Assembly: GCF_000208745.1 (NCBI RefSeq)
Contig: NC_030855.1
Coordinates: forward strand, 22,907,748-22,971,747
DNA: 64,000 bases
Direction: 5' to 3'
From: Theobroma cacao
Taxonomy: Eukaryota > Streptophyta > Magnoliopsida > Malvales > Malvaceae
The notes beneath the pieces were generated by a model that was not told the DNA's origin, did no database searches, and saw nothing but the letters and a program-made list of their open reading frames with translations. Of this stretch, positions 1-12,726 are shown one piece after another. Each line of letters starts with the position of its first letter. Position 1 is the first letter of the stretch. The position numbers were made by a program, and so were the translations under genes.

Positions 1-2917
1 TTTTTGGGAGGAACCATATCCCCAAGCATCCAAATGGAAACCTTTTGCAGATAGAAAAACTCCAACAAGCCCAGGTAAATACCTTGCTTTGGACTTCATC
101 TATTTGATTTGTACAGCAATATCTAGTGTTCGGCCAACAATGAAAATGTCTACAAGTTATTATGATTAAGTCCTTTGACTTTCGTTGTTGAGACAGGGAA
201 GCCAGAAAAAAGCAACGGCTATATATTGGTCAGTGCAAATGGTGGTCTGAATCAACAACGAGTAGCTGTAAGTGTCCGATTTGCCTTTTGATCTCCTTCT
301 TTTCATTGTTCATTAGGGAAGTTCAAAGTTGTATTCAATGAATAAATTCACCTGTGAGTTCTTGAAAGGTAGAGTTATCTGTCAATAAGTGGCATCCCCA
401 GCAAATTGCACATAGCTTTTCAGACCAGATTGCTCTGATAATTCCATAAACAATTCTTTATACGACAAAAGCATTCTGCTCACTCTTTCATTTCGCAAGA
501 CAAGCACCTATCGACATATTTACAATCTCTATTTGATCTTCCTGCACTCCTGCATTCATTATTGCTGTTATTTGCATTGTAACATTGTTGTTATTGTCTT
601 CAGATTTGCAATGCAGTTGCCGTGGCATCTTTACTTAATGCAACTCTGGTTCTTCCTATATTTCTTTACAGCAATGTATGGAAGGATCCCAGGTCTGAAA
701 TCTAGTCTCACACGGTCAAAGTTATCTTCTAGTTTCTGTTAATTTTTATTGTTCAGCACACTTTGTTTGGCATTCCTGTTTCAAACTGTTTTTTTGTTCT
801 CCTTTGATGAAATTGGCAAATATTTATTCTCAAGTTGATGCCTTCAAATTTTTTCCATTGTTTTTATTTCCACATGTTTATGCAATAGATAATCAACAGC
901 ATACTTAATAGTGATATTCAATGGAAGTGCAGCCAGTTTGGTGACATCTATCAAGAGGACTATTTCATGCGCATCTTGCAGGATGACATAGATATTGTAA
1001 AGGAACTTCCTCCCCATTTGAAGTCCTTAGATATTGAAGTCATTGGTAGCCTAGTACGTTGTCTTCTAAGTTCTATATTTGCATTGAAAGCCTGCCTTCA
1101 GTCTCCAGGAAAATCTTAAACCTCTAACCTTGCTTTTCTATTTTGTTGCCTCAAAACAGATTACTGATGCAGATATTGAGAAGGAAGCAAAGCCCAATGA
1201 TTACATAAGAAGTGTACTTCCCCTCCTTGTGCAGAACAGAGTTGTTCACTTCCTTGGATTTGGCAATCGACTTGGCTTCGATCCATTGCCTCCTGACCTC
1301 CAGGTCCGTGATCATATCCCTTGCACGTTTAATTATTGCAGGATAGATAGTTGTGCGATAGGACTTCTATCTCAAGGGGTATTACCCAATCATGGAACCT
1401 TCAGAATCTTCCTAGATACCACCCTCCCCTTCTCCGCAGGCTTATTTCTTGACTGTGCATTCCTGGCAGAAAGGGTGTAGCACCTCCCATTCCCATCTAT
1501 GTTTCAAATGACAAGGTAGTAAAGAAACCAAGAGCAAGACTCAATAAGAATTGTTAACCCCTCAATTTACAAACATTTCCAGCAAAATTTATATGTTTCT
1601 TACCTCAACATGAACTATTCTTTAGGACTCAACCAGGAGAAAACAAGCAATTAGGGTAGTGAATTTATAGGAGCCACTAAATCATCGTTGTATATACCAT
1701 TCTCCACAGATGAGCGGGCAATATTACAATGGAGCACATACATGTTAGCTTCTGAAGCCCTTAACTTAATAATTTTATTCTTGGAGTTATATTTAGGTGA
1801 TATACTTTGCTTCATTGCAGAGACTGAGGTGTAAATGTAACTTCCATGCATTAAAGTTTGTGCCAAAAATTCAAGAAGTCGGTTCACTGTTAATCAGAAG
1901 GATAAGGAAATACTATGCTGCGAAGCGTCAGCTGGATAAACAACTCCTTGGAGATTTCATGCCCAGTATTTCCTCCAAAACGCATAATGCTGCAAGAGGC
2001 CCATCCAAATATCTTGCCTTACACTTGAGATTTGAAGAGGATATGGTGGCATACTCCCTATGTGATTTTGGAGGTGGAGAATATGAGCAAAAGGAGCTTC
2101 AAGCCTACAGAGAGGTCCATTTTCCTCTGCTCATCGAACGCTTAAAGAACTCGAAGTATGGGCCTACCTGTCTTCTGGTATTGTGATGTTACCTGATATT
2201 GTTTTCATGCACATATTCGACATAGCCGATCTGTTCTTTCTATCATTGATGCTTGTAGGCCTGTTTACCCAGTGGAGTTGAGGAAGTTTGGGAGATGCCC
2301 ATTGACACCTGAAGAAGCAGCACTTGTTCTTGCTGCTCTTGGTTTTAAGCGTGAAACTTATATTTATCTAGCAGGTTCTCATATATATGGGGGAAGTTCC
2401 AGGATGCACCCCTTTACCAGTTTGTACCCTAATTTGGTCACCAAGGAAACATTGCTCACGACCAATGAACTTGCTCCCTTCAGAAATTTCTCTTCCCAGG
2501 TATGTTAGGATTAAACAATTTTTTAATAATTGTAACATTTTTTCTCTTACAATTCTACCATGTCTTAAAACAACTTTCGGAAAAAAAAATTTTTCGCCTT
2601 GGAAGCAGCTAGCGGCGTTAGACTTTATTGCGTGCGCAACTTCAGATGTTTTTGCCATGACAGACTCTGGAAGCCAACTATCATCCCTGGTATCTGGTTT
2701 CCGAACATACTATGGTGATGGACATGCTCCAACCTTGCGGCCTAACAAGAAGAGGTTAGCGGCAATTTTGTCGGAGAATAGCACAATAGGATGGAATATT
2801 TTTGAAGACAGAGTAAGAAAGATGATCGAGGAAGGTCAAAGGGTGCGGGTGAGGGGTTCTGGTCGAAGTATTTATCGACAGCCAAGGTGCCCAGAATGCA
2901 TGTGCAGATCTCAGTAG
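1..2917 (+). CDS. Plant O-fucosyltransferase family protein (GT106, DUF246), 5' end outside window
   Basis: This is the C-terminal part of a plant O-fucosyltransferase-like glycosyltransferase, a family of type II Golgi membrane proteins that includes cell-adhesion factors such as FRIABLE1. Exons read from splice sites and phase are <1-74, 197-267, 604-692, 933-1053, 1160-1303, 1821-2155, 2259-2499 and 2609-2917. The first visible exon begins FWEEPYPQASKWKP, so the cytoplasmic tail and membrane anchor lie upstream of the window. Family hallmarks are the GDP-fucose-site-like stretch NGGLNQQR, the block LHLRFEEDMVAYS, the block CPLTPEEAALVLAALGF followed by YIYLAG and IYGG, and a C-terminus rich in Arg and Cys (YRQPRCPECMC). 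The reading frame is open through all eight exons, so I see no sign of decay. The acceptor substrate cannot be predicted. The exact family member is not resolved. Confidence 0.9.
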
Positions 2918-3567
2918 GTTGGCTGCGTTTGACTTTGCATGAGTCATGCCATTTTGTGCTGATATACTCAAGTGTTTATACTTATTATTCTTTTTTGTCT
3001 TCTTCATCCTGAATCTCCTCCTCCACTAAAGGTCAAAAGGGTGGGTTGTTCTTTCCCTTTTATATATGTATATGATTCAATAATATTTCATCGCTGTAAT
3101 TCTATTAGATTGCTAATAAACTATGATGATCATTTCTCACAATTTCCTTCAATGTTTATAGATTTTTTTTCCATTAGGAACACGTTGTTATAAAGAAACC
3201 TATAAACACATCTTGGCTTCTGAGACACGGATTCTGGTTGATTTAGAGATACTGTCATTCCTCAAAGTGCATCGCTACATCTAAATTTGCCGAGTTCTTG
3301 CAAATTCACTTTTGCAAAAACTGTTCAAAAGCAGCAAGCTCTGTTTGAAATTACACCCCAAAAAATTTGCTTAATTTAAAAACTAATTGGATTAAACCAG
3401 AATAACCCAAAGTCAAAATATACATAGGACCGATGATGGGAGATCCTGTCTCAGAAATGTAGAACACATGAAACCCCGTTTCATCCTTCACTAAAGGCTG
3501 TGATCATCATCGCATATGTCTTTCTGGAAGCAGTGCTCTTTCCTTGCATCTCTTTGATGATGACGAT

Positions 3568-6500
3568 TTATGATGGTGGGAAGAAACGATTGAGGTTGAA
3601 AGGGAGTGTGTAAAACTCCTCATTCCGGTTATCTCCTTTAAATGTACGGAATTTAACCCACCATGGCATTCCTCTATCTCTGGCACTGTCTTTATAGTCG
3701 AGTGTATTGTCTAGGAATACAGCGATAATTAATGCAACAGTTGGGGATGAAAAGAAGATGGTGTTAAGGAAATCATTGAACTGCATGCCAAAGAAGAAGA
3801 AGTCAAGGCTATGTTTATCAGCAGAGGAGGTAAATAAGAAGTGCCACAGGGACATTTAACTCACCCATTCACCCCTGGTATGAGCAGGACCATGAAGAGC
3901 CTTGGCGGTGTATTCTCTAAAGTACTCAGGAACAGACAAACCTAAGAACAGGGCAACACCAGTGATAAAGAGGTTCCTCATGGAGTTCATGTTTGTAAAT
4001 TGCAAGAAGGACAGCCCCACCGAAGCTGAAAGCAAATAAATAGAACAATAGTTAGAACTTAGAAGCAAAGCAACATAGCTAAAACTAGATCCCGCAAAAG
4101 GAGTTTGACTTGTACAAGAATGATTTTGAGATACTCACCAACAAGACCAAACAAAACACAATACACGGCAGCAAATATGGTGAAAGGTATCGATGCAAAT
4201 AAAGCTCCAAATTTTCCTGCAAAGATGAAAGAAATCAACTCTTAAGTCAATGCCAGAAACCATGACAGACAGAGATTCTAGAAAATCGCCTATTTAGTAA
4301 GTTGTGACTCACCTAGTATCGAGAAGAATATCATAAAGCCAGCTGAGATTTGAATGACTCTGCGGCTTCCAACACGAGTGCTTCCAAGAAGCCCCACATT
4401 TTCTCTGTTGTTTTTCCTGGAATTAGTATATTTGCAAAAAGAGAATTTTTCAGAGCAAAAGCAAAGATGCTTACACAGAGACTGTTGAACCGGTCAGTGT
4501 TCCAAATAATCCGTCCAGAAGGATCCCAATGCCTTGCCAACCAATGCCACGGCTAAGAACATGAGCTGGAGGTGGTGTGGCACTGGCTAGACGTGAGGCA
4601 GCCTTGTAAGCTCCGGTTGACTGCCAAAGGAAATATTATTAGCTTTGAGTTACTAATTAAATACATCTATTTAATTTATTTTCTAGTTTTCAGGACCAGT
4701 ACCTCAATCAATGAGACTAAAACCGCAGCCATCATTCCAAAAGCATGACCAGCATCAAAAGTAGGAGCACCCCACTGTAGAGGATAAGGTATCTTTATCC
4801 TGATCGAAACAATTTCAGTCAGATAGGTAATACACTAAGAATTCAATTGGATTCAATTTTCTATACTCTCTCTTTCTCTCTCTCATAATTTTAAATTGTC
4901 TTATGTTGTCTCAGCATGCATAATTCAACTGGTAGGAAACAGCTTTAGTACTAACCATGGAGCAGAAGAAATGAGGTTGGCCTTGTCAGTTCTGCAATTT
5001 AATTGGGTTAATTGTGGACGATGTTTGTATGCACCGCTTGCTGTCAAGAGATGTGCATATGCCCATATTACTGTGATCGATATGAGGAGACCAAACCGCT
5101 CCAGTATTGGCAGTTGTTTTGTGAGGAAATTCTTCAGGTACTGTTTTTGACAGAACAGAATAAACAAAAGAATCAACTATTGGCATATGTTTTGTATTAC
5201 ATGAATGTGACTTGCAACTTAGAATCTGACTATGGAAATCCAAATGCACTTTGAAACAGATGAAGACACTTTGCAAGTGTAGTCTTTCGTCTTTAAAACC
5301 GATTAGATACAATATGCAAGCCACTTGTTCTAGCAACCACCTTTTGCCTTTCCATTTGACATAACTGCTTTTAGTGCAAAAATGTTAGTCTGTACGTTAT
5401 ATTCCTAGAATAAATAGCTGTACCTGGGAGAACGCTATAAATAGAATAAGCATTGGGATGCCAATTTCCACGCAGCGACCAACCTGATACAGAGTTCATA
5501 AAACTACAGGAGTGAATAAGACAAGAGGAAATTCTCACTTAAGAAATCAAATTAGCATCATAGGTTCTATGTTATACCACAGGGAAGCCTCTGTCAAACA
5601 AGCCAAAGCCCACTAGTGCAATAACTGGAACCATTCCAAGGGGGCTGAAGAACCTGAAAAGGAGAAAGGTACATTAAGTAAATAGTTCTCAAATTGTGTT
5701 TCCTGAATTTTGACACTGAAAATTTATTTAAGATCAAAGTTGCACCTGGAGCAAATGGCCCACATCTGACTGTATCCCAAAATAATTTGTATGCTTGATG
5801 CTACTATTAGTGCACCTTGGACAGCCCTCATAGTGTTTAGAAATCTCTGCATACACATAAGACCAACTAATATTGAGTTACCACCTCTTATTCTTTAGTC
5901 TGAAATACTAGGTGCCACCCAGCCCAACTAATAAAGTGTCCTGAAGCTTGTACAAGGGACCTAGTACAAAATATGTCTCCAATTAAAGTTTTGTTTGGTT
6001 TAGGAGACATAAGAGAAGCATGGTGCACCATGCTGATAATTTCTTGTGCTTATTAGATTTATCAATAACGCCAAACAGTATAGGCAAAGGCAGGATCACA
6101 ATGACTCTGATGTGACTCATTTGAAGACTTGAGTGCATGCTAGCATTACAAAATCAATACGAGATATGTTTAGTTAATAAAAATAAAATCCAACTGAGCA
6201 AGTGGGTCACACAAATATTGACATTAGTCCTCGAGGACTCTCATTTTCCACAACAAGATTGAACTTAATGAGAAAAAAGCTACTGTTACAAAGTAGGAAG
6301 ATAGGGTAACCCGGCCACAGAATTGTACTCACCACGTGGTTGTCCTCGATACTCGTCAAGGAAGTATCGTGAATTATTGATATAATGGGAACCATGAAGG
6401 CATAAGACCCCCCAATCACGGTAGGTAGTCGAGTCCCAAACAGTGTCTGTAGAAGTGTATTGATCCCTTCAACAAATAGCAGTGTCTGCACCACTCTTAC

Positions 6501-6974
6501 TTTATCATCCTAAACCATCAAAAAGAAAAATTCACGTTAAATAACAAACAATAAAAGTTGAAAATTTTCATTTTTTTTTTGTTGGGTTCATGGATGAATC
6601 AAATAAGTTGGCTAGTGAATATCCCAAGCTCCTGATGAAAAGAAAAGTAAAGAGAAGAGAATCAATGAAGACTGTTATCATTACAAGTCAAAGTGACATA
6701 CATCAGTTCCTCCCATCAAAGGAACAAGAAAAGAAGGGATCATCACAGCAGTTCCTAAGGCCAAAATGTAATGTTGAAACCCCAAAGCTATAGCCTCCCC
6801 TGCTTCCACAAGCAAAAGAAAGCGTTACAAACGCAGAACAAACCAAAAAGATGCAGCTGAAAAAGATTTAAAAATGGACACACCCCAAGAAGGATTTGAG
6901 TCAATGCAGTACTCTAGGCCTTGAAGTTGGTCCATTGGTGGGTGGCTTATTTCTTCAGGTTTCGGAGCTGCCAT
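3568..6974 (-). CDS. NAT2: Nucleobase-ascorbate transporter, NAT2-like, 13 exons
   Basis: This gene encodes a complete 524-aa NAT/NCS2 permease, the same length as I recall for Arabidopsis NAT2 (At2g34190). These are multi-pass plasma-membrane carriers for purines, uracil or ascorbate; plant substrates are poorly defined. Exons from the start codon are 6884-6974, 6702-6799, 6333-6509, 5746-5846, 5578-5653, 5424-5483, 4956-5140, 4703-4799, 4475-4620, 4313-4404, 4139-4216, 3865-4025 and 3568-3780, and all phases join. The N-terminus MAAPKPEEISHPPMDQLQG is NAT2-like. The TM1 Gln-His pair (residues 39-40, in GFQHYIL) and the NAT signature ENVGLLGSTR (about residue 345) are present. The segment before the signature reads GTLTGSTVS where I remember GTGTGSTVS in NAT2; this is probably tolerated. 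The C-terminus EEFYTLPFNLNRFFPPS is canonical. Subfamily assignment is strong and substrate is unknown. Confidence 0.95.
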
Positions 6975-8757
6975 AGCTTAAACACCTGCTTTTTACCCTC
7001 TAAACTCAACTGGGTATTCACCAAATGAATCAAAGAATCGATAGGTAAAGCTCAAAGCAGAGAAAAAAACAGGTGAATATCCACTCAAAACCTTTTAGCC
7101 TTAGTGTGTCATGAATCAACAAGGAAAAGAAAAGGAGAAGAAACTGAGAGCGCGAGGTACATAAAAGAATCAATTAATGCTATAGAAACAAAAGAAGAGA
7201 GAGAGAAGCAAAAGAGAGACTGAGAAAAAAAGGGCTGTATAGAGACTAGAAACGAAGTGAGAAAGCAATGAAAAATTAGGCACTTTGCCGCCCACTATAG
7301 AAGCTTTCTTCCCCTCAGCCTTCACTGCCCTTTACTCACACTGTAGAGTCAGTTTTTTCTCTCTCTTTCCTTTGTGTTTTTCCCTGCTTTTGATTTGTAT
7401 ACAAAAAAGTTCCGTTAACTTTTTCTGTTATCCCCAAATTACCCCTTAAGCATCCTGCCAAACCCAATGTTACCGTTGGTCCCATTGCTCATAAACAATA
7501 AATATTATTACAACTCAACTTTCTTTAATACATGTCCCGGATTTTGTTTACCCCAGCCAGGGTAATAACAGCAAATTGCATGTAAGAAACTGGAATTTAA
7601 TTTTGTTTTTGGTCATAAAGTGAGAATGGCTTCCCCATTTTGCATTTATTTGTAATTATTGTTATAATTTTTTTATTGCCTTGAAAGGAGAGAAAAAGGA
7701 GAGGTGGGGGCATTGCCCTTTCAGTTTCAGTCAAAAAAGAGTTTTAGTGGATGATGATCCTACAAAAGTAACGCATTAGCTATGGAATACCATCTGAACC
7801 GTCGGTTTGCTACTTGCTATACATCAACGGGGCTATAGTGATCTTTAGAGAGAGATAAGCTCCTCACCTTTTTATTTCTCTTTTCATATTTTCTGAGGAT
7901 ATGTTAATTAGGGTTTAAATAAAGAAGAATCTGACTAGGCCCCAACGTGGGCAGGGAGGGGCGGAGGGGGAACAGTGTACGATTCTCCAACGTCTCTAAT
8001 TTGATGCCAAGACAAGCAGCATAGATCTTTGAGCCCAAACCATCCCTCCCTCTCTATATATTGCTCATTTTTTCACTTTTTTCTTGCAATTTTGGCAGCA
8101 AATTTCATGCTATTTATGCCTCTCTGTCTCTCTCTGCCTGCGCACACCTAACTGACCAACCAATCATCTTTCAAATAAATAAATAGTACTATAATTTTAT
8201 CATATGGCTTTAAGAAGGAAAAAAAAAAAAGAACGAAGGGAATGGAAATAAAGAAAAGCAATTCCCATTGGTTCTTTTTCCTGGTTTTCTGCTATGGGAT
8301 ATAGCCGGTACTCTCATAGGTGGTAGTATTACAGTATTGAATATGTCCAGACTTAATGAACTGAAAACCTTTATGATTGCATAATTTTCTTTTTGGTTTT
8401 AGGCAATGAGAGGAAGAGGAAAATATTAGTGCACAGACATTCTGTTATTTGAATGTTAGATTATTTTTTCAACTACAAGTGAGACGAAGGAATCAAATTG
8501 TAGAAGAAAAGGATGGGAGCAGTAATTCAAAAGGAGACATGGCTCTGCAATCTGTATGTTTATATATTTCTTCATGTGAGCCGTCAATCTCTCGCTGTAC
8601 ACCAGGCTTTATGTAAATGTACGGGAATTCAGTGTCGAACATGTCAACTTGGGTCCACTTTACCTGGAAAAGGGTGTGAAAGGGAACGGCCAGAGAGTGC
8701 ATGCATTTAACTATTGTCGTTACCCACAGATGGGAAGCCCTGTTTCAGGACATCAAA
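6975..8757. other. Intergenic: NAT2-like upstream region
   Basis: This is the spacer between the NAT2-like start codon and the tRNA. It holds pyrimidine-rich and purine-rich tracts around 7180-7380 that fit the leader of the minus-strand NAT gene, followed by AT-rich DNA. I find no convincing protein gene here. The 65-70-codon ORFs at 8493-8710 overlap on opposite strands and match nothing I know. Confidence 0.6.
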
Positions 8758-8797
8758 GTTGAGATGGCCGAGTTGGTCTAAGGCGCCAGATTAAGGT

Positions 8798-8830
<33 letters not shown>

Positions 8831-8838
8831 TCTCAACA
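8758..8838 (+). tRNA. tRNA-Leu (anticodon AAG)
   Basis: The segment folds as a class II (long variable arm) nuclear tRNA. The acceptor stem GTTGAGA (8758-8764) pairs with TCTCAAC (8831-8837), and A8838 is the discriminator base. The anticodon stem CCAGA (8786-8790) pairs with TCTGG (8798-8802), and the loop TTAAGGT places AAG at 8793-8795. The internal Pol III promoter is visible: the A box is within TGGCCGAGTTGG and the B box is GGTTCAAATCC. A CAA trinucleotide lies 2-4 nt upstream, as is common at plant tRNA start sites, and a T5 run at 8850-8854 is a typical Pol III terminator. The CCA end is not encoded, as expected for a nuclear tRNA. Confidence 0.97.
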
Positions 8839-8849
8839 TCACTGACATG

Positions 8850-8854
8850 TTTTT
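8850..8854 (+). terminator. Pol III T-run terminator of tRNA-Leu
   Basis: A run of five T residues begins 12 nt after the discriminator base of the tRNA. This is the usual RNA polymerase III stop signal. Confidence 0.75.
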
Positions 8855-9944
8855 AACTTGCCTAATGGTAATGGTAGTCTGAAGAAAGAAAGTCGTTGTT
8901 GGATAGGCAGAGCCCCCATAAGCTTTAAAGCTTTAATGCTCAAAAGATATCCGAGATTCAAGACAAAAAGAGGTCAAATGACGGGGGAAACCAATCTATG
9001 TACCATATTACACCAAAAGGACATACTAGAGGGAGCATATCAGATTCATACAAAGAGAATTTTCAGTACCAGTCGGCGTCTACTAATTGACTAGTTTAAG
9101 TTCCATACAGAGACAAACATACAAAACGCACCACCTAATAGCATGGGGTGAGAGAAAAAACAGTTGGAAGCATATCTCACTCGAGAAGAAAAAGATACAT
9201 AAACTGGCATCAAAGGCCACGAAGTATCGTACGAGGATAATAGGGATTCAGATCATGCATGCAATCATGGAAATTCATGTCTTTCACGGCATAGGACAAA
9301 GAGCTGGTCGGAACCAAGGATCATTTTGTCGATAGGAAGGCAAAATGCTTTTTGATTCTTGTAGCTGACCGGAGGAGTACCCAAGAGTAAAATGAAACGA
9401 ACTGCCTCCCATTATGAGTGAAAAACATCACCCAAGAGACTAGAGAGAGCCCTGTGAATACAAAAGCGAGAATGTGCTTGATGGAGAAGACAATGCGGGT
9501 CATTATACCCCCATTTGAATTATTGCATTCCTTTCGGTTACGACTAGCAAAGTGAGTATAAAGGGATGATTTTGACTTTGTGAAATGGAATTTTTAAATA
9601 CTGCAAAAAGATGCCTCCGATCTTTCCTGTTAGCAAATAAGAATGCATGCTCTTTCGGCATTTTAACTTTATCATGAAGATGGGTCAAGGTTGCTGCGTG
9701 AAAGCTGGCGCGCAAAAGTTTAAACCTTCTCAATACAGCTGGACAAGTCTTAAAAGGTTAGTCCTGATATGAACAAGGGATCCGTTCATAACAGCTGTTT
9801 TTCCAAAATATTGGCCTGAGTTCTGCTATCAATCAAAGGATATTTCTCTTTCACAAGAAAAACTTTTAAAGGATTTCCCTCGGACAGTTGCACTCTGCCA
9901 GAATGAAAATCAAGCACAGACAAAAAAATTACAGCTCTAGACAT

Positions 9945-9968
9945 GAGAGAGAGAGAGAGAGAGAGAGA
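9945..9968. repeat. (GA)12 microsatellite
   Basis: This is an uninterrupted GA dinucleotide tract in intergenic DNA downstream of the SAP30BP-like gene. It is a simple repeat and likely length-polymorphic. Confidence 0.95.
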
Positions 9969-10166
9969 GGACAGGCTGATCAAAGCATGCATTATATCAC
10001 TAAAGCATCAATATGAGAGTTACAATTAGGTAAGTGATCTACAAGGTACAATGTAGTTGTATAAATTTTACTGTTGGCATTATAGAGGTGGAAAAACACG
10101 GAAGTATGTTGTTTAGCCTCAAAAAAGTTTTTGGGAATACTCTTCCAATAATTAAAAAAGATCAGC

Positions 10167-12726
10167 TCAAGATCTTCTGTCCAACCTCCTTTCACTGGAT
10201 CTCTTCTCTTCTGTCTCTCGCCGTTTTTGCTGCCTGCCATTTACCAACAAAATCAATTAATAAGCAATAAGCACTAGCTCTAAGTTGGTTCCTTTAATAA
10301 CTAAAACCATGTAGCCATGAAGATGAAACTCTAGTCCAGGTGGAAAATGCATGAAATCAAGGAGGGAAGATGATAACAATTTTCCAGCAAGTTGTGGGAC
10401 TTACGCAAAAGCTGTGTACCCAGTTCCAGCATTAGCAGCTGATAACAGAACTGTATGTGCTCCAACAGTAGATAGAGAATCCTGCGCTCCAACAGGAAGA
10501 GGATTTCTTCTATCACTATCCACCTGGAATTTAAATAAAACAATGAGATAGTGACTTAATTGATATCAGATATCTTATATGTGAGAGAGCTGCATAGACA
10601 GGTTAGAACCTTATCCCATTTTGATTTCTTGTTCTGTCTACCCTCCCGCACAATGTTATCAACTGCAGTTGGAGCAGAAGGCAAGCCACCAGCAGCCACA
10701 GCTGAAACACCTCAATATCACTCAATATAAGAACACCATCACAAGATCTTGCACTAAGAACACTGACATGAGAAGATATTTTCCACCAAAAACAAAAAAA
10801 TCCACCTGCAATAGGCAGGCCAACTTTTGGGGCAGTAAGAACTGCTCCGGGTTGACTACTGCCAGATACAAATTCGACCTTTTGATTCTTCTTGCTTTCT
10901 TGTTCCTTCCTCTCCCTTTCCCGTTTCATATCAGCCTCTGCATTAAACAAACAGGTATACAGAAAAATTAAATTTAAAAAGAGTGAGAAAGCCTAATGGG
11001 ATCAACAGCAAAAGCTTTGATGAAAACAATTAAAAGAAAGTAAAATTCAACAGTTAATACTTTGAATACATTCAATGTCATTAAAACATGGTAAGTGTTT
11101 TCAATAGATAAGGGAGAGAATTATAGAAGGAAATGCTCTAACCTATTTCATCATAGTAGTCGCTTTTGTCATATCCATGAGGATCAAATACATCTTTACT
11201 GAAGCAAGATCCTATCTGATCAATATCTTGATACCTCACAGCATGCAGCAAAAAGTCAGGGTTCCGATAATCCTTCCTATTACGAACTTCTGCATTGAAG
11301 CTTTTTCCAGCTCGCTTCAAAAGGAGAAATTTATCTATCTTCCTCTGCAGTAACATGACAGAAAGACATGAAGGTCATGATAATATAGAACTGAAAACAA
11401 AAGGAACATCGTTTAGATCATTTAAATTGTGTCAACAAGGGATACGTTCATTGAGCTAAAAAGTGCAATAGGAGCACAACAACCACTACACGTCTAAGGA
11501 TTCAATATCATGAGCTACCTATCTTTCAGTCAGCAGCAAAGAGTGGGGATAACTGACATTGAAATTAACTAAAAACCAAATGAAGTTCAAAGCAAACCAG
11601 GCTATAAATTAGACAAACCTAACTCAGCCCCATGAAAACCAGAATCAAAAAGAGCTGCATCTACAACTGACACCGTGTTGAGTATCAGCAAATCTTCATA
11701 TAGCAAAAACAAATGCCTTAGCTACACTTACCCTATTTCATATCTCATAAATAGCACACAGTGCCAACACAACATTTTCAGTCCATCTCAACATTATAGC
11801 ATCCACGTGGTTTACACAGGACTATGCAGGGTTCAGGTCAGGCTGTTTATATAAGATCCAAAGAATTAGAATAACTGACCGCTAGCGAACGAAAGACACT
11901 TACTTGTAACTCCTCTGAGCACTTGGCTTTCGGTGGCGGGGGAAGAAACTTATCCAACGGATCAACATTCTCCACAGCAACAGGTTCTTCAACTTCTACA
12001 CCTTCTGACTCGGTCACAGCATTGTTCATGGTCTCAGGTTGTGATGGTTCTACATTGGATAATTGCGGAGTCACCTGAACAGCTGCTGGTGGCGTTTTTC
12101 CTTGAAAATCACCTGCAAACAAATACTAAATTAGAAAGCTAGCTATTTCGTGAGTAACATTTTAAGTTAAATTTATCAAATTAAGAAAAAAAGAGAGAAA
12201 TAAATAAATAAGTACCATTAGTAATTTGATGCTCTATACTACTTCCTAATTCCCCTTCCTGCACTTGAACAAGAAAATCAATCTAAACCACACGTCATTA
12301 AAAAATCAAAGAATTCACAAAAAAGACCCTGCCTTTGGTGCGGCGGAGAGGGGTTACCTCGGGCTCCGGTGACATGGCAGCTTCATCATGGCCGTAATCA
12401 ACAATGGTCAGCCTTCCTCTACCACTTCTCTTCGAAGAAACCACTCGCAGCTGTTGCTGCGGCGAGGAAACAGAAGGCTGAGGCGGTTGTTGCGAAGGAG
12501 TGGAGGTTTGGTAAGGAAACGGCGGCGTATCATCATTGGTTCTCGCATCTTCTTCCAGGTTTGATCCTCTGTACTCGTTTTCTTGTTCTGGTTGTTGCTC
12601 TTCTTCTATACCTTGTTGATGCTGTTGATAGTAGTCTTCTTCGGCGTCTTCCATTTCTTCATCATCTTCATCGTTGTACATGGATAGCAAGGCAATTCCT
12701 TCGGATTCTTTCTTCCTCGACGCCAT
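10167..12726 (-). CDS. SAP30-binding protein / HCNGP-like, 8 exons
   Basis: This gene encodes a 410-aa nuclear protein of the SAP30BP/HCNGP family (Arabidopsis At1g29220-like, from memory). Animal members bind the SAP30 subunit of histone deacetylase complexes and take part in splicing; the plant role is not established. Exons from the start are 12358-12726, 12216-12258, 11904-12112, 11143-11344, 10806-10937, 10610-10701, 10405-10523 and 10167-10233, all in phase. The N-terminus (MASRKKESEGIALLSMY) is typical and is followed by an acidic and Gln/Pro-rich stretch. The HCNGP core spans about residues 208-275 (RKIDKFLLLKRAGKSFN, then NPDFLLHAVRY and FDPHGYDKSDYYDEI). A basic, Glu/Arg-rich coiled segment and an Arg-rich tail ending RRLDRRS follow. 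Every hallmark is intact. Confidence 0.93.

Larger units (their letters stand above)
8839..10166. other. Intergenic between tRNA-Leu and SAP30BP-like gene
   Basis: I see no recognisable gene in this stretch. It includes a GA microsatellite (9945-9968) and a 60-codon minus-strand ORF with an ATG start at 9503 (9321-9503). The predicted peptide of that ORF has a hydrophobic stretch near its N-terminus (HILAFVFTGLSLVSWVMFF) and a basic C-terminal half. It resembles no family I know and could be chance. The right end probably contains the 3' UTR of the SAP30BP-like gene. Confidence 0.5.

Noticed and set aside
9321..9503. 60-codon minus-strand ORF with a hydrophobic N-terminus
   Set aside because: It has an ATG start and a plausible membrane stretch, but no known relative, no promoter signal and no splice context. 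I mention it only within the intergenic entry.
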